Positions 45,770-57,979 are shown, counted from the first letter of the stretch. The stretch: 64,000 bases of DNA from Megamerina dolium (GCA_963854835.1 OY978528.1:8774242-8838241); one strand, 5' to 3'. The notes: generated by a model from the sequence alone, not told the origin. Made by a program: numbers and translations.

Positions 45770-46900
45770 ATTCAACTCAGGAGCGTGCCATCGGAAAACA
45801 TATTATGTTTCTATCAAACTTTATCCAACAAATGATACCAAAAGTTGCCATTTGTATCTAAATAATCGCTAGAACAATAAATACAAAAATCAAATCAAAC
45901 AACTCATTTAGCCAATTAACTTAAATTGGCTAATAAAAACAACAACAACAAAAAATAAAAATTAACCATATTGCCATCTAACAAGTATTAAATTACAATT
46001 TGTAAGAAAAAAACAACAATATTTTGCATATAAGACTACATATATTAGCTATGAGCAATAATACATTCCCTCTCATTTGCTCCATCGTTGATCGCCAATT
46101 TGTCAAAATCAGCTGTTTCAGTTTTCAGATTTCTCTCTATTTCTACACGTATGTATTGTATGCCTCAGCAAATCGTATAAGAATAACAAATCATCATTAA
46201 TCGTTTGTGAAAAAGCAACAAAACTCTAACATATTGTTAACGAACCGCAACAACAGCAACAATAACACCAATTTACAACAATAAATGATGTGTGAATTTA
46301 TGTTGTCGCCTATTAAATGTCAATAGACAACATCATGGCTGGCAGCTGGCGGCTATAAACATTGAAAAAAAAAAAATAAGACAACGAAAACCCTAACAGC
46401 AATAACAACATTAACAACAACGTGATATTAAATGTCAAAACTTTATGCATAATCGGATTTATGTGTGTTGTGTAAGTGTGAGTGGTGTAATTGATTATTT
46501 ATTTCTTGTTCTCCCTCTCTCGATCTTTAGCTAAGTCTCCATTTTTCTTTTTTTCTATTATATTGTAATTAAAATTTTCTTGACAATGACACATTCAGAA
46601 ACAGTTGAAGATAACGGTTTTATTGAAATTGCTTTTGGCTTACGTTTCTTTTTCGAAATTTGTACTTCATTTTTGTTGTGTCAGAATAAACCAAATATGT
46701 CATGTTTAATGAGAAAATAATATTGATATATGAAGACAGTGAGAGAGAGGTACACAGAGAGTATATTTAAAGTTGTTACATTCTTGGCGAAATAATTATA
46801 AACTGTAATTCTAAAATTTATCATTTTTAATCTGAACGATTTGCGTAATTTTGAAAAAGATGATATGTTCGCAACATGTATCTAGCAACATTTTTTCATT
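45770..46900. other. No gene seen
   Basis: AT-rich with CAACAACA runs near 45941, 46249 and 46411. A GAGAGAGAG tract is at 46740-46749. No coding features. Confidence 0.55.
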
Positions 46901-46904
46901 GAAA

Positions 46905-47600
46905 TTTTACTAAAAGTAAAAATTCATTAAAATTTTGACTGACAATTAAAATGAAATAAATAAAATAAAATGTTCGAATTTGATAAACATGTTCCCAGTA
47001 TGTTGCTAGTTACATGTTGCCAGCTACTAATATGAATATGACTATTTTTGATACAAAGAATCAGTTTTTGATGTTCACTTTGTATTAGAACCTATGCTGA
47101 ATGGAAAATATTTCACTGACATTTATATAGCAAAATTGGCTTAATTGAAACTTTTACTAAAAGTAAAAATTCATTAAAATTCTGTCCTACAATTAGAACG
47201 AAATAAATCAAATAAAATGTTCGAATTTGATAAACATGTTCCCAGTATGTTGCTAGTTACATGTTGCCAGCTACTAATATTAATATGACTATTTTTTATA
47301 CAAAGAATCAGTTTTTGATGTTCACTTTGTATTAGAACCTATGCTGAATGGAAAATATTTCACTGACATTTAAATAGAAAAATTGGCTTAATTGAAACTT
47401 TTACTAAAAGTACAAATTCATTAAAATTTTGACTGAAAATAAATAAAATAAAATGTTCGAATTTGAAAAACATGTTCCCAGTATGTTGATAGTTACATGT
47501 AGCCAGCCATTAAAATGAATATGATTATTTTTGATACAAAGAATCAATTTTTGATGTTCACATTGTTTTAGAACCTATGATGAATGGAAAATATTTACTG
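46905..47600. repeat. 247-bp tandem repeat, about 2.8 copies
   Basis: ACTAAAAGTA occurs at 46909, 47156 and 47403, exactly 247 apart each time. Units 1 and 2 are about 95% identical; unit 3 is more diverged, lacks a few bases and ends at ATGGAAAATATTTACTG. Each unit contains CATGTTCCCAGTATGTTGCT, ACATGTTGCCAGC (altered in unit 3) and TTTTTGATGTTCAC. Confidence 0.95.
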
Positions 47601-47604
47601 TAAG

Positions 47605-49500
47605 CTCTTCTCATATATGGAATATGCTGTCCAAATCGATTAAACATTGTAATAGTCATATAACTAATCAATGAATTCTATTATGGTTCTTTACCCATCG
47701 ATTTGATATGCTGGCAGCATCAATGCGTTAAAAAAACAGAATATATGTACATACTGGTAACACATGAAGAATGTATTAAATGTGCTAAGAGATTGAGTAC
47801 CGTTTTAAATACTTTATGGTCGTCACATGTTTAAAATATTTCACGCCTAACGCAACATTTCTTCACATCTAACAAACAACAAGTAGAGGGAAAAAAACAA
47901 GAATAATTTTTCCCAACAAGTCTTAAATCAATTTTCACATTTCTTATATTTATTGTTGTTCTTGCAACTATAGTATTAGAAAATGCAACATTATTGCGCA
48001 ATTTACACTATGTTGCTGTTTGCAAGCAAAGAAATACAAAAAAAAATTGTGTTAAACAGACAACAGCTACAGTGGCGACAGCTGTAACCAACTGCTGCTA
48101 ACATGTTCTTAACCTTTTTCAATGTTTAAACTGTTGTTGGTGTATGGTATGGCTTATGGCATCTTTCGTTTTCTTCTTCTTCTTCTTCTTCTTATTCCTT
48201 TGGTTTGACGTTTGTTGCGCATATGCTCAAGAAACATTGTTCTAAGCATTAGCCATTTATGTTGTTGGTCTTTTTGAAGTCCATTTAATCGATTTGCTAA
48301 AGAAAAGCCAAAGAATACAAAAATTTACTATTTCTTGTAGTGTCTACTTTTTTTTTTAATACATTGTGCGTTTGATTTTTTTTTTTTTTGTTACCACTCT
48401 TTGGTTATCTTCAAGTAAAGAAGGTCAAGAGTTGAACATTTTATAATCCTTAAAGCATATTTAAGTGATAGTAGTGTGTGTGTGTGCGTGTATCTAAATT
48501 ATCATTTAGTATTTTTTTATTTTTTATTTTATTATTTTATTCTTACTAATATTTATTAACTTGGCTGACCACACTTATGTATCTGCGTATATGGTTATGT
48601 GTATGTGAGTGTGACCATATGTTTATAAAAGGGTGTGCCTAATCGAATGTGTAAATTGCATATTCTCGCATTTATGTACATTTGTATTTTTAAAGAAAAT
48701 AAAAAGAACCACCAAATACGTACTACAACTACAATAGAGTTCAGCTATTTTAACCCTTAGTTCGTGAAGCTTATCTAATTGTTAAATTGAATAATGTCGA
48801 TACTTATGGGCTTGCAAATACAAGTACATATTATATCACTTATGCAATAAATAAGTCTGTAAGTAGTTGCACACAATGGCAATGAACTCTTATTCTGTAT
48901 TTAAGATTTAAGATTCAGTTGATTGTATTATTGCAAATAGTTATCATTCACTTTCATTGAATGTTAAATAAAGAATTTGCCTATTTTGAACCACTGTAAA
49001 AAAAAGTTCTTCTAAATGTAAACTTTCAAAGCGTCTCTATAAGAATTTTCATTTTTTTTCCCCCTGATTTTCTATCGAAAGTCGAAGTAATGTCAAGTCG
49101 CATCGGCTGTTGCTTTGTCATATTGGGGTACTTTAGGTATTAACCACATGGCAATTGCATTCTGATATCTTTTGATAGGTGACTGAATTTATGACAACAA
49201 ATAATTAAATTTAAGGATCTTGAATTTTGAGTTTTGAAATCAACATCTTTTCTTAGTGAAATCGAGAATTCGGCCTTTGATGAAGGTTGGTCTTTTGTTA
49301 ATGGCTGTCGTATGACATGTGTTATCTCAAAATCGGCTAAGTTGGACCCACAAGCTATATTGATATTTCTTAGAATTCCGGGGATGTGGATCTACGTCGA
49401 ATTAACGTCGTCATTCAAAAAGTCGGAAATACGTTCTAGATGACGTAGCGGGTTTTTCGCTGACTCTTATTGCTTGTTGATGTTTGGTGATTTTGGTTTT
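47605..49500. other. No gene seen
   Basis: AT-rich, with a CTT triplet tract at 48173-48193, T-runs, GTGTGTGTG near 48475-48485 and a TTTATTTTATT stretch. A 69-codon forward frame (49234-49443) lies in DNA of slightly higher GC but matches nothing I recognise. Confidence 0.5.
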
Positions 49501-49502
49501 CC

Positions 49503-49560
49503 GATATTTGATATTTGATTATTTCGGTATTTGATATTTGATATTTGATAATTTCGGTAT
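49503..49560. repeat. TTTGATA minisatellite
   Basis: Repeated TATTTGATATTTGAT units interrupted by TATTTCGG. Confidence 0.8.
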
Positions 49561-49638
49561 TTTTCACAAATCACAAAATAGAACATTTGCTTCGCTAAAA
49601 TGGCTTCTTCCACTAACTTGAATTTTACTCCAGTATTT

Positions 49639-50235
49639 GGGTGCCGTAGTTCAGTGGTTAGTGTGGTGGCGTTCTGATCTGCAAGTAGTGGGTTCAATCC
49701 CCGGCTGAAGCATAAAAAATTTAATATCGAAACAATTTTTCTTTCGAACGGTATCCATCTGTCGGCAAGTAATTGTCAATTCTTCCGGCGGTAACAATTT
49801 GCCATGAAAAAGCTTATAAAAGAACTCTGTGACAAAGCTCAAAAAAGTGATGTCGCTAGAGTTCTGCCATTCGGAACCGGTTAAAATAAGTAGGTCCCTT
49901 CCAATAAATAAAAAAAAAGAAAATATGTGGCACTTAAAGCCCCAAAGGGCTCATTGGCCGAGCTTTTCTCCCATTACTGTTGTGCGTCTTAAATTTGGAC
50001 AGTATTAGAATGGACCTACTTATTTTAGCCGGTTCCGAACGGCAGAACATTTGTGACATCACTTTTTCTGAGCTTTGTCACAGAGTTCTTTTTAGAAGCT
50101 TTTTCATGGCAAATTGTTACTGCCGGAAGAATTGGTCCCTTCCAATACTGTCCAGAATTTAACACGCACAACAGTAATGGAAGAGAAGCTCGGCCAAAGA
50201 ACCCTTCGGGGCTTTAAGTTCCACATATTTATGTT
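49639..50235 (+). mobile_element. tRNA-headed SINE, interrupted by a second SINE
   Basis: The plus-strand SINE runs from the head GGGTGCCGTAGTTCAGTGG to GTCCCTTCCAAT (49905). It resumes at 50147 with ACTGTCCAGAATTTAACACG and ends at AACCCTTCGGGGCTTTAAGT. The break is filled by 49906-50133. The outer copy is otherwise complete. Confidence 0.9.
49906..50133 (-). mobile_element. 5'-truncated SINE inserted within another SINE
   Basis: A minus-strand SINE lacking its tRNA head (truncated at AAGAATT) and carrying an A-rich tail (AAATAAAAAAAAGAAAAT on the plus strand). It is flanked by the exact 13-bp duplication GGTCCCTTCCAAT (49893-49905 and 50134-50146). The 5' truncation with target duplication is the expected product of LINE-driven retroposition. 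Confidence 0.92.
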
Positions 50236-50239
50236 TTTA

Positions 50240-51715
50240 ATTTTTTTTTGTTTTTTGATAATTCTTTGGGTACCCATAAATGGCTTCTTCCATTGATTTC
50301 CTATTACTCTGGTAATTATTGTAATAATTTTTTTTTTTTGGAGCTCATCACAAGGCATCTTGTTCGTTTCATTAAAACATCTTCTTCCACTGGCGCTCGA
50401 AGTAATACTCCGCAGTACTACTCTATCGCACCTCGGGGTTAGTTGAAAGATTTTAGAAGAAGGTCCTCGAACTGGGCGATTCCATGTTTTCCGAATGTTG
50501 GTTCAGCATCATATTGAGGCAGATTCGCAACTTGAGTCTAGCTATGTTTATGAACTCACTTTCTTACTTATTTCGCCATTACAAGTAATTATCGGTTTTT
50601 GTAGATTTGCTAAAAAACAATTATATCTCAAGAGTACCATCGACCGGTGTAATAAACGAAAGTGGATCCCAGAGATATAAATACGACCTTAAAATGAAAA
50701 AGCTAACATTGTCATCAAATTCTTTATGTAGCAATATAAAGTCCTTACAAGTCTGATACATTTTACCCAGTGATGTTCAATGGCTTCCTCAACACCTCCA
50801 CACCTCTAAAGTACTATTTTTCATTGAGATCGCCATAATAAGAATAAATCACAGGTACCATATTTACCTAAGTATAAGTATGTACATATGCATATAGAAA
50901 TAATAAAATTTTAAATCAAAACACCATCACTAACACCTCCATCACTTGCTTCACCAACACCACCACCTCCACCACCACCATCGCAGCATTGAACAGCAGC
51001 CAGCAACAATAACAGTAATAATTTGAAAATACCGTTCATTGATATTTCGTATGCACCGTACACTATACTTGGGCATTGGTCAAAGCGCAAAATGCAACAC
51101 ACGCTGTCTATCTAAACTGTCTCTATTTACTGACCGTCTGTCCGTCTCATCTACTGTCTGTCTTTTAAATCGTTTTTCTGTCAATCATTGAGACGTCACG
51201 GTGTAGAAATACATTTCTTTTCCTACAGTATGCACAATACCAGGAAGGTAGATATGCACTCATATGTGCATATAGGTAAACAATATTTGATGATGATGAT
51301 CATTATGATGATGACACAATGAATAATGTTTATTGAAACTTTTGAAATTCGTTTAGCTTCTCAAAATTGAATTTATACAAACATACAATTAGACGTGTGT
51401 ACCTAGAACTGCTATTGACGTATAGTATGGTATATTTAAAACAATATTTTTTTTTTTTGTTTCCATTTCTATTTTTCAACAATGATTTAACTTTTATTTG
51501 GGCAAAATGTCAAAAGTTCAAAAAAGTTGGAGATTCGTATGTGCCTAGATCAACATCCATTATGCTATGGGAGTATGTGTTTTAGAACTTTAGAATACTT
51601 CATAATACACTACAATAGAAATAAAATAAATACCTTGCAGGTAAATGATCTGAATATGTAGACGATTATTCCCATCGTCTCATGGATCGTAACTCATGAC
51701 AGAGCAATCCGGTAA
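50240..51715. other. No gene seen
   Basis: A CACC-type triplet patch lies at 50928-50980 and GATGATGATGATC near 51289-51310. TACCTTGCAG/GTAAATG at about 51631-51648 resembles an acceptor followed by GT. No reading frame with a recognisable domain. Confidence 0.5.
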
Positions 51716-51719
51716 CATA

Positions 51720-53270
51720 AATTTTGGAATTTTGGTAATAATTTAACAATTTTGTATAAGAAGTATCATTATTTGTCCATGTCACACGTAATATAGTATT
51801 TTACAATAAATTTGCAAACATTCTCTGTATAAAACTTTTGATTTTTTGAATGAAAATAAAAAAAATTTGTATTGCAGATATCTATATTTTTCGCTGCATT
51901 ATTCTGAAACTTCGTTTACCTTAATTTTTCACCAAAATTCTTCGCTATATAAAATTTCAAGTTATTCTGTTTAAAAGTAAATATAGCTGCCATACAAAAT
52001 TTGCATTTTTTAAATTACAAATCGATATATTTGTATGGAAGGTATCATTCGTTTTCAATGCATCATTCTGCAACTTTGTTTGTATTATTTTTTCACCAAA
52101 ATTGTCCTCTACATAAAATTTGAAATCATTTCATTTATAAATACATATAGCTCCCATACAATTTTTTCATTTTTTAAATCAAAATCGACAAAAAATATAT
52201 GGCATGTGCCATTTTTTTCAAACCATCCTTCTGAAACTTTGGGAGTCTCATTTTATCATCAAAATAATATTCCATTCAAAATTTGAATTCATTTCATTTA
52301 TGAATACATATAGCTCTCATACAATATTTTCAATTTTTAAATAAAAATCGATAAATAATATATGGCATGTGCCATTTTGTTCAAACCTTCTGAAACTTTG
52401 GGAGTCTCATTTTATAATCAAAATAATATTCCATTCAAAATTTGAATTCATTTCATTTATGAATACATATAGCTCTCATACAATATTTTCAATTTTTAAA
52501 TAAAAATCGATAAATAATATATGGCATGTGGCATTATTTTTTAATGAATCATTCTAAAACTTCGTGAGTCATATTTGATTATATTAAAAATACTCCACAT
52601 ATAGTTTGAAATCATTTCATATAGTTTCCATACAATGTTTTTATTTTAAAAAAATCAAAGCCACCAAATTTTATGGCAATTACTAGAATTTTTTATTTCA
52701 TGACATCCAGAAACTTTAGCAGCTTTATTATTTTACTAAAATTGTGCTCTACACCAAATTGTAAATCATTCCATTTGCAAATACATATAGTCTCCATATA
52801 ACAATTTGATTTTTTAATTCAAAAACGACAATTTTGTATGGCAGGTACTATTATTTTTCATTGCATCATTGTGAAACTTGGGTAAACGTATTTTTTTACC
52901 AAAATAGTACTCCATACAAAATTTCAAATAATATCGTTCATAAATACACATAGTCCCCATATAAAATTAGAGTTCTTCAAAATGAAATTCAACAAATTTG
53001 TTTAGAAAATACCATTACTTTTCAATGTATCATTTTGAAATTTCGTGAGTCTTATTTGTTTACACTATTTGAAGTCATTAACATTGTATATAAATATAGT
53101 CAACCCATACAAAAGTCTCATTTTTTAATCTAAAATTAATAAATTTGTGTGTGGAAGTTAGATATCATTATTTTTCATATGGTACTCTACACCAAATTTG
53201 CAATAATTCACGAAATAAACATGGTCTCCATGCAAAAATGTTTATTTAAAAATTGTCAATGAATCTTATA
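51720..53270 (+). repeat. Satellite family B, array B2 (~152-166-bp monomers)
   Basis: About ten monomers. TTTGTATGG-like cores are near 51754, 51869, 52033, 52199, 52361, 52520, 52672, 52836, 53000 and 53150. The monomer reads TTTGTATGGAAGGTATCATT, TTTTTCATTGCATCATTCTG, AAACTTTGGGAGTCT, ATTTCATTTATAAATACATA, TAGCTCCCATACAA. Two adjacent units (about 52200-52360 and 52360-52520) are almost identical, showing recent local homogenisation. Inverse of array B1. Confidence 0.9.
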
Positions 53271-53274
53271 ATTT

Positions 53275-54364
53275 TGGCTACAAGCCATGTTTATATACAT
53301 ATGTTTGTATACATACATATCCACACATATGTACTACCTCGTACATTGGTATTTTGAAATCAATCATTTCAATTGAATAATAAATAATAATAGTAAAAAA
53401 AAAATAGAATAGAATTTTAGGAAAAATACCACCAAACAAACATTAAAAAAACAGATTGATTCTTTTTTAAAATGCTCTTATTCGTGTATGTACTCGTATC
53501 AGGCTATTAAGCGTATTATTACTGTATATATTAGTAATTGTATATATAAATGCCTTACGTCATATGTAATTACAATGTAATTGTTACTGATATTTACGTC
53601 AACTTTTAAGAATATTTGATTATACCATAATACTATGAATAACCGCTTCCTTCGTTTGGCTTATTCTAGTTAGCCCCAAAGTTTGTACTATTTAGTTTTT
53701 ATTATTGTTATTAATTTGAATTTTTTTTTTTAAATATAAATATTCTATTACCTTTGTTTTTTTTTTTACACATTTATGCTGTACAATTCTCATGATTGAG
53801 TGAATGGTTTGATGCTGTTGATTTTAACCTTCTTGGAGCATTCTATTCATAAACATATGTTTGAATGGGTATTATATTTAGCATATGTATTGTGTTCCAA
53901 TTATTTCTGGTGTGGTTTTATTTCAGTATTACAATAAAATTAATTTAATTAAATTTCATTTAAATGTTAATTGAATAATTATTTGCTTTTGTTATTAGCT
54001 AAAATGATTGTACATACATACGAATACATATGTATCAAAAAAAAAAAAAAAATATGCGGAAAAATATGTTGAATTACTTCCAAAAAGGAATTTCAGAATT
54101 AAGACTATTATTATTATGATTATGATTTATTTGAAATTTGATATTTAATTTCTTGTACAATTCTAATTTTTTTTCTAATCCATAATTATATTTGATTGTT
54201 CTTAGTTGTTTATGAATTATATAATATCATTCTTATTTGATTGCCTATTCATTTAATGCGTTTTGTTTAAATTTAGAAAACAATTATACAATTATAAATT
54301 TAGCTAAATGATATGCAAGGTCTCATAAAGTCATATGGCAGAGTTTGTAGTTGAATTCAGCACA
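53275..54364. other. AT-rich stretch without gene
   Basis: Very AT-rich, with T- and A-runs near 53720, 53758 and 54038-54051. No gene or transposon recognised. Confidence 0.6.
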
Positions 54365-54365
54365 A

Positions 54366-55200
54366 TTTTTTTTTTTTTTTGCATTGAAGTGGAGTAACAA
54401 ATGCCTTCGCACCATATAAGGACAATCGTCCCTACGTGTGTGGTGTATCCACTACAAAACTCCCTACCCCCCTCCTGTATTCTTCACCTGCCCCGGGACT
54501 ACTATTGCATTACTTCGGGGCAGGAGATCCAAGATGGCGTTCTGAAAAGGACTCCGATTCTGTTACTCTCCCTGTGTCCAGGGTCGCCATTCTATCTTAC
54601 AATATTAGTGCTTTGCTTTTTAATCATGTCTTCGACAAAGTTTGCAACCGCATTCCAATTTTCTTCGTTTGACATCATTTTCTCTATGATATTTTAGGTC
54701 GTGTATGCTCCAATTACCCGTTCTAGCACATATCTTTCAATACGCCACCGTTCACATTGAAAAAACCTGTGTTCTGCGTCATCAAATTCTGTGTCGCCAT
54801 ACATACATCGTGGTTGGTTTGATTTCCCCATACGATGCAAATCGTTTTTAAAGAAGCCATGACCGGATAGAAACTGCGTGAGGTAATAATTTACTTCGCC
54901 GTGCTCCCTTTGATTTCATTCTCTAAGGTCGGGTATTAACTTCGCTGTCCACCTTCCGCTGGGTTCCATCTTGCTTGCCACATCTCTGTGGTTTTTTGTC
55001 TCACTTCTTGGTGGCTTAGGCCCGGCAGCCTCATCTTTTTTGCTTCCCATTTTTGTCTGCGTTCCTCAGCTAACAAGTCTATGGGAATTGTTCCGCTTAT
55101 AACAAGGACCGCTGCTGCAGACACCGTTCGGTATGAGGAGGCTAATGTGAGTGCGCAGGTGCGTTTTAGCACCATAAAAAATGTCACTCTGTGCAAGCAG
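54366..55200 (-). mobile_element. R1/LOA-like LINE, strongly 5'-truncated
   Basis: Minus-strand 3' end: poly(A) is the T-run 54366-54381, the 3' UTR 54382-54590 is GC-richer (CCCGGGGCAGG), and coding remnant follows to about 55200. No clear target duplication was found. It is related to, but distinct from, the 0.1-1.9-kb LINE. Confidence 0.82.
54592..55200 (-). pseudogene. ORF2 C-terminus of R1/LOA-like LINE
   Basis: The minus strand reads KRTCALTLASSYRTVSAAAV, SGTIPIDLLAEERRQKWEAK, then after a frameshift WTAKLIPDLRE, NYYLTQFLSGHGFFKNDLHR and a knuckle-like CMYGDTEFDDAEHRFFQCER in which the second Cys of CxxC is replaced. A TGA stands where Trp is expected after LRE. It ends IVR and TAG at 54592-54594. 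The first LINE has the matching YYLTQFLTGHGCFREYLHRF. Confidence 0.85.
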
Positions 55201-55204
55201 TGAA

Positions 55205-56225
55205 GACATAATTTCCTAAGTGAGTGATACTAAAAGTACTTAGTATTGACATTGGAATGTCGTATTCTTTCTCAACAGAGATGGTTTCCAACTACGGTTT
55301 CATACTATAAAAGTGCCGAATCTATCGAACCTTTTGCCTATATGATGCTTTTCAGCAATCTTTTAAGACCGATCCTTTAGCAATAGAAATTGCCTTCTCT
55401 ATTTCGCAGATTTCGTTTCTGAACAACTAATTGATGCAACCGATATCTTCAACGGTCTTTGTTGTCTTTTGTAAATCCTAGTAAAAATACATTGGCACCG
55501 GAATGTTGTTCGTAGAATCTAGAACTCTGAAGCTGCGTTCACTATTATTTTTTCAATGGAAATAATAATTATAAAAATTCATTGTTAGTAGTGGAGTATT
55601 AAGCATTATCCTAGGCAATTTAAAAGATCTTCTGTGCAAAATATATTTATAGCTTCATGCATAATTTGCTTAGATAGAAACACACCCATTTTGGTATTAT
55701 TTTATAATTAAACAAAATATTTTAATTGAAAAATGCAAACAAAACAGCAATAAAATTAAAAAAAAAAACCGTAATATATACTAGGTATAATAAATTAATA
55801 ACAATTAAATAAATACTACAATTTAATTGAATAACAACTAAAATAGAAAAACATATGTTCTAAATAAGCATATTACTTTATTTAAAAACATTCATTAAGG
55901 GGGAGAAATTTATTTTTAATTTATAATCTAATTATTTAATTATTTTCCCCAAATTGTTCTACTCATTAATTTCTTTCCTCTTGTCATCTACTAATGATGC
56001 GAGTAAATTTAGGAAAATAAATAATAACAACAATAATAATATTAACAAATAAAGCAAAAGTATGCACTTTCGCGTACTTCATTTTATCTGTACGAATCGT
56101 CTTTGATTGCTACTAAGAACGAAATAATTTGAGCTCTCGTATTAGTTAGATCGGACTCAACCAAAACAAAACAATTGACTACGATGTGTCGGTTAATTTT
56201 CGAATATTATATCCTAATCTCGAAT
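55205..56225. other. No gene recognised
   Basis: 55205-55600 has intermediate GC and may be older transposon. 55600-56225 is AT-rich with no signal noted. Confidence 0.45.
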
Positions 56226-56230
56226 ACCAA

Positions 56231-56345
56231 TTAATAGAATATATTATCATTAGAACAAAGTCCGTACAATGCTTGATTGATGCATGATTGTATGCCATTC
56301 TTCGTATCTTCGTGCAGTACTGTAGCTCTCAACCACCTTATTTGT
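56231..56345 (-). CDS. Candidate terminal exon of a minus-strand host gene
   Basis: A good acceptor (TTGCTTAATATTTATCAG) precedes 56345. With the phase left by the upstream exon (two bases carried), the frame gives QIRWLRATVLHEDTKNG then CINQALYGLCSNDNIFY and TAA at 56231-56233. The other open frame gives TNKVVESYSTARRYEEWHTI and stops at 56250-56252. It looks equally protein-like but needs a different splice upstream. Composition is clearly less AT-rich than the flanks. Confidence 0.35.
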
Positions 56346-56591
56346 CTGATAAATATTAAGCAATTAATTACCAGCATTATGGATGAATTACGTCAGAAAC
56401 ATATGAAAACAATTAAATAATAAAAGACACACATATTGAAAAAAAAAAAAAAAATAAGAAAAGCAGGTAATAATTACCATTAACGGTAATTTAATTTAAA
56501 TAATGTCTGTCTTCAAAGTACCTTCTGTATAAGGTAAATTAATTTAAAATATACTGCATCACAAATTTATTTATAAATATATATTACTCAC

Positions 56592-56848
56592 ATGACAATC
56601 GTACGATAGTTGGAATTGGTAATTTCATACGCTGATCGGGTTCTCCAACATTGAATCTTTCCACCAGAGACTAGATCTCTTCCTTCATTAACATTCATTC
56701 CGGGTATAAAATAGAGCACTTTTTTTGCTGGAGACAATTTTCCATTTGCGCTTTCTATAGCGTGTATCTCTGGTTGATAGATTTTCGGAATACTTTGACA
56801 CCAAGTGCCGAGATATTGCTCCGGGTTGTAGAAGTTAAGTGGTAAAAT
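56592..56848 (-). CDS. Candidate coding exon, possible lipocalin N-terminal segment
   Basis: 257 nt without a stop in AT-rich surroundings, so it is missed by any ATG-based search. It starts after GTCAAG and ends at a strong donor, AT/GTGAGTAA. The peptide begins ILPLNFYNPEQYLGTWCQSI and continues NGKLSPAKKVLYFIPGMNVN, EGRDLVSGGKIQCWRTRSAY, EITNSNYRTIV. The pattern NFxxxxYLGTW matches the lipocalin GxW motif near the mature N-terminus, and the later SNYRTIV could be the second motif (family TDYxxYxI). Lipocalins are secreted carriers of small hydrophobic ligands. The family call rests on short motifs; exon status rests on open length, composition and the donor. The acceptor choice is uncertain. 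Confidence 0.5.
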
Positions 56849-57869
56849 CTTGACTTTTAGATAAATTAAGACCTAGTTCTACATGCATTTTTTACTATAA
56901 TCATATGTAATAAAAAAACTATATTAAAAAGTATGAAAATTCAATAAATTAGCGACAAAAAATTATTTTTAAAATTGCAAAAACTCAAAAGCAAAACGAA
57001 TAAAAATTCAAATCTGAAACATTTATGAAGAAGAGTCGCCACTTGAGTGGTATTGTATTTTTTTTTTTTTTTTTAACAAAAGTTGCACTATTTTTTATTG
57101 GACATTTTTTTCTGTATTTTAGCTTTACATTGTATTATATAAAAATATATAATGTTTACTTATAACTTTACTTTATAATGACATATATTTGTTTACTTTC
57201 ATTTAAGTATGTTTATAAATAAATTGAATAATAGTTACGAGTACCTACCAACACATATACTGCTCTTCTCATTATCACAATAATGACAAAGACACTTGAG
57301 ATTTTCCATAATTTTTTTATTTTATTTTTTTTTTTTGCTCTATCCTCTGATGATATAACAATATTTGATTGTGTATACAATTATTTAAAAATATCTATTA
57401 TTGAAGTATTTAATTAAAGTATTAAATTAAATGAAGTGCAAAAACAAAAAACAAAAATAAAAGAAATTATAAAAAATTAATAAAACGAACGTTATTTTAT
57501 AAATCAAAATGATTCAATGAATTGATCAATTAATCAATTGTTTGATACTTTTTATATAAAAACAAAAGCGGAGAGCTTTCTCAAATATATGTTATAACAA
57601 TTATTGATAAAAAAAAAGCGAATTATACACATTTGAAAGTGCTTATAACTTTCTTTGATTATTTTTCTATTTGTTTTGACATTTGATTTGATTTAAATAA
57701 GGAAATTAATCAATTGTAGACAATATCAGCAGGTATTATCGCTCAATGTTTGATGGCTATTATATAAACCCGCTATAATTTGTATATACATATGTAATAC
57801 TTATGAAGCGAACTATATCGGTAGAGCTCATCATTGCCAATTAAATCTTAAAGATGAGATTTGACTCAC

Positions 57870-57909
57870 CTGACCAGAAGCAAGCAATGTTAATGTTAGT
57901 ATATTGTAT
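57870..57909 (-). CDS. Candidate 40-nt exon with end of a signal peptide, or recursive splice point
   Basis: On the minus strand ATATTCTAG precedes a 40-nt segment ending TTCTGGTCAG/GTGAGTC, an excellent donor. One frame (YNILTLTLLASGQ) is hydrophobic, like the end of a signal peptide. It finishes in phase 0, the phase in which the 56848 exon opens (ILPLNFYNPEQ). The sequence before the donor (TTGCTTGCTTCTGGTCAG) is itself acceptor-like, so a recursive splicing site is an alternative. Confidence 0.35.
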
Positions 57910-57948
57910 CTAGAATATCAAAAATGGATCTTCCCTAATTAGCCTTAT

Positions 57949-57974
57949 GTTATGAAGACTATAGTCTTCATAAC
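57949..57974. repeat. Perfect 26-bp palindrome
   Basis: Two 13-base arms with no spacer, centred between 57961 and 57962 (GAAGACTA / TAGTCTTC at the centre). It lies 40 bases 5' of the minus-strand candidate exon. Confidence 0.9.
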
Positions 57975-57979
57975 ACGAA

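Noticed and set aside
54401..54697. 98-codon forward frame
   Set aside because: Antisense of the LINE 3' UTR and C-terminus; no family resemblance.
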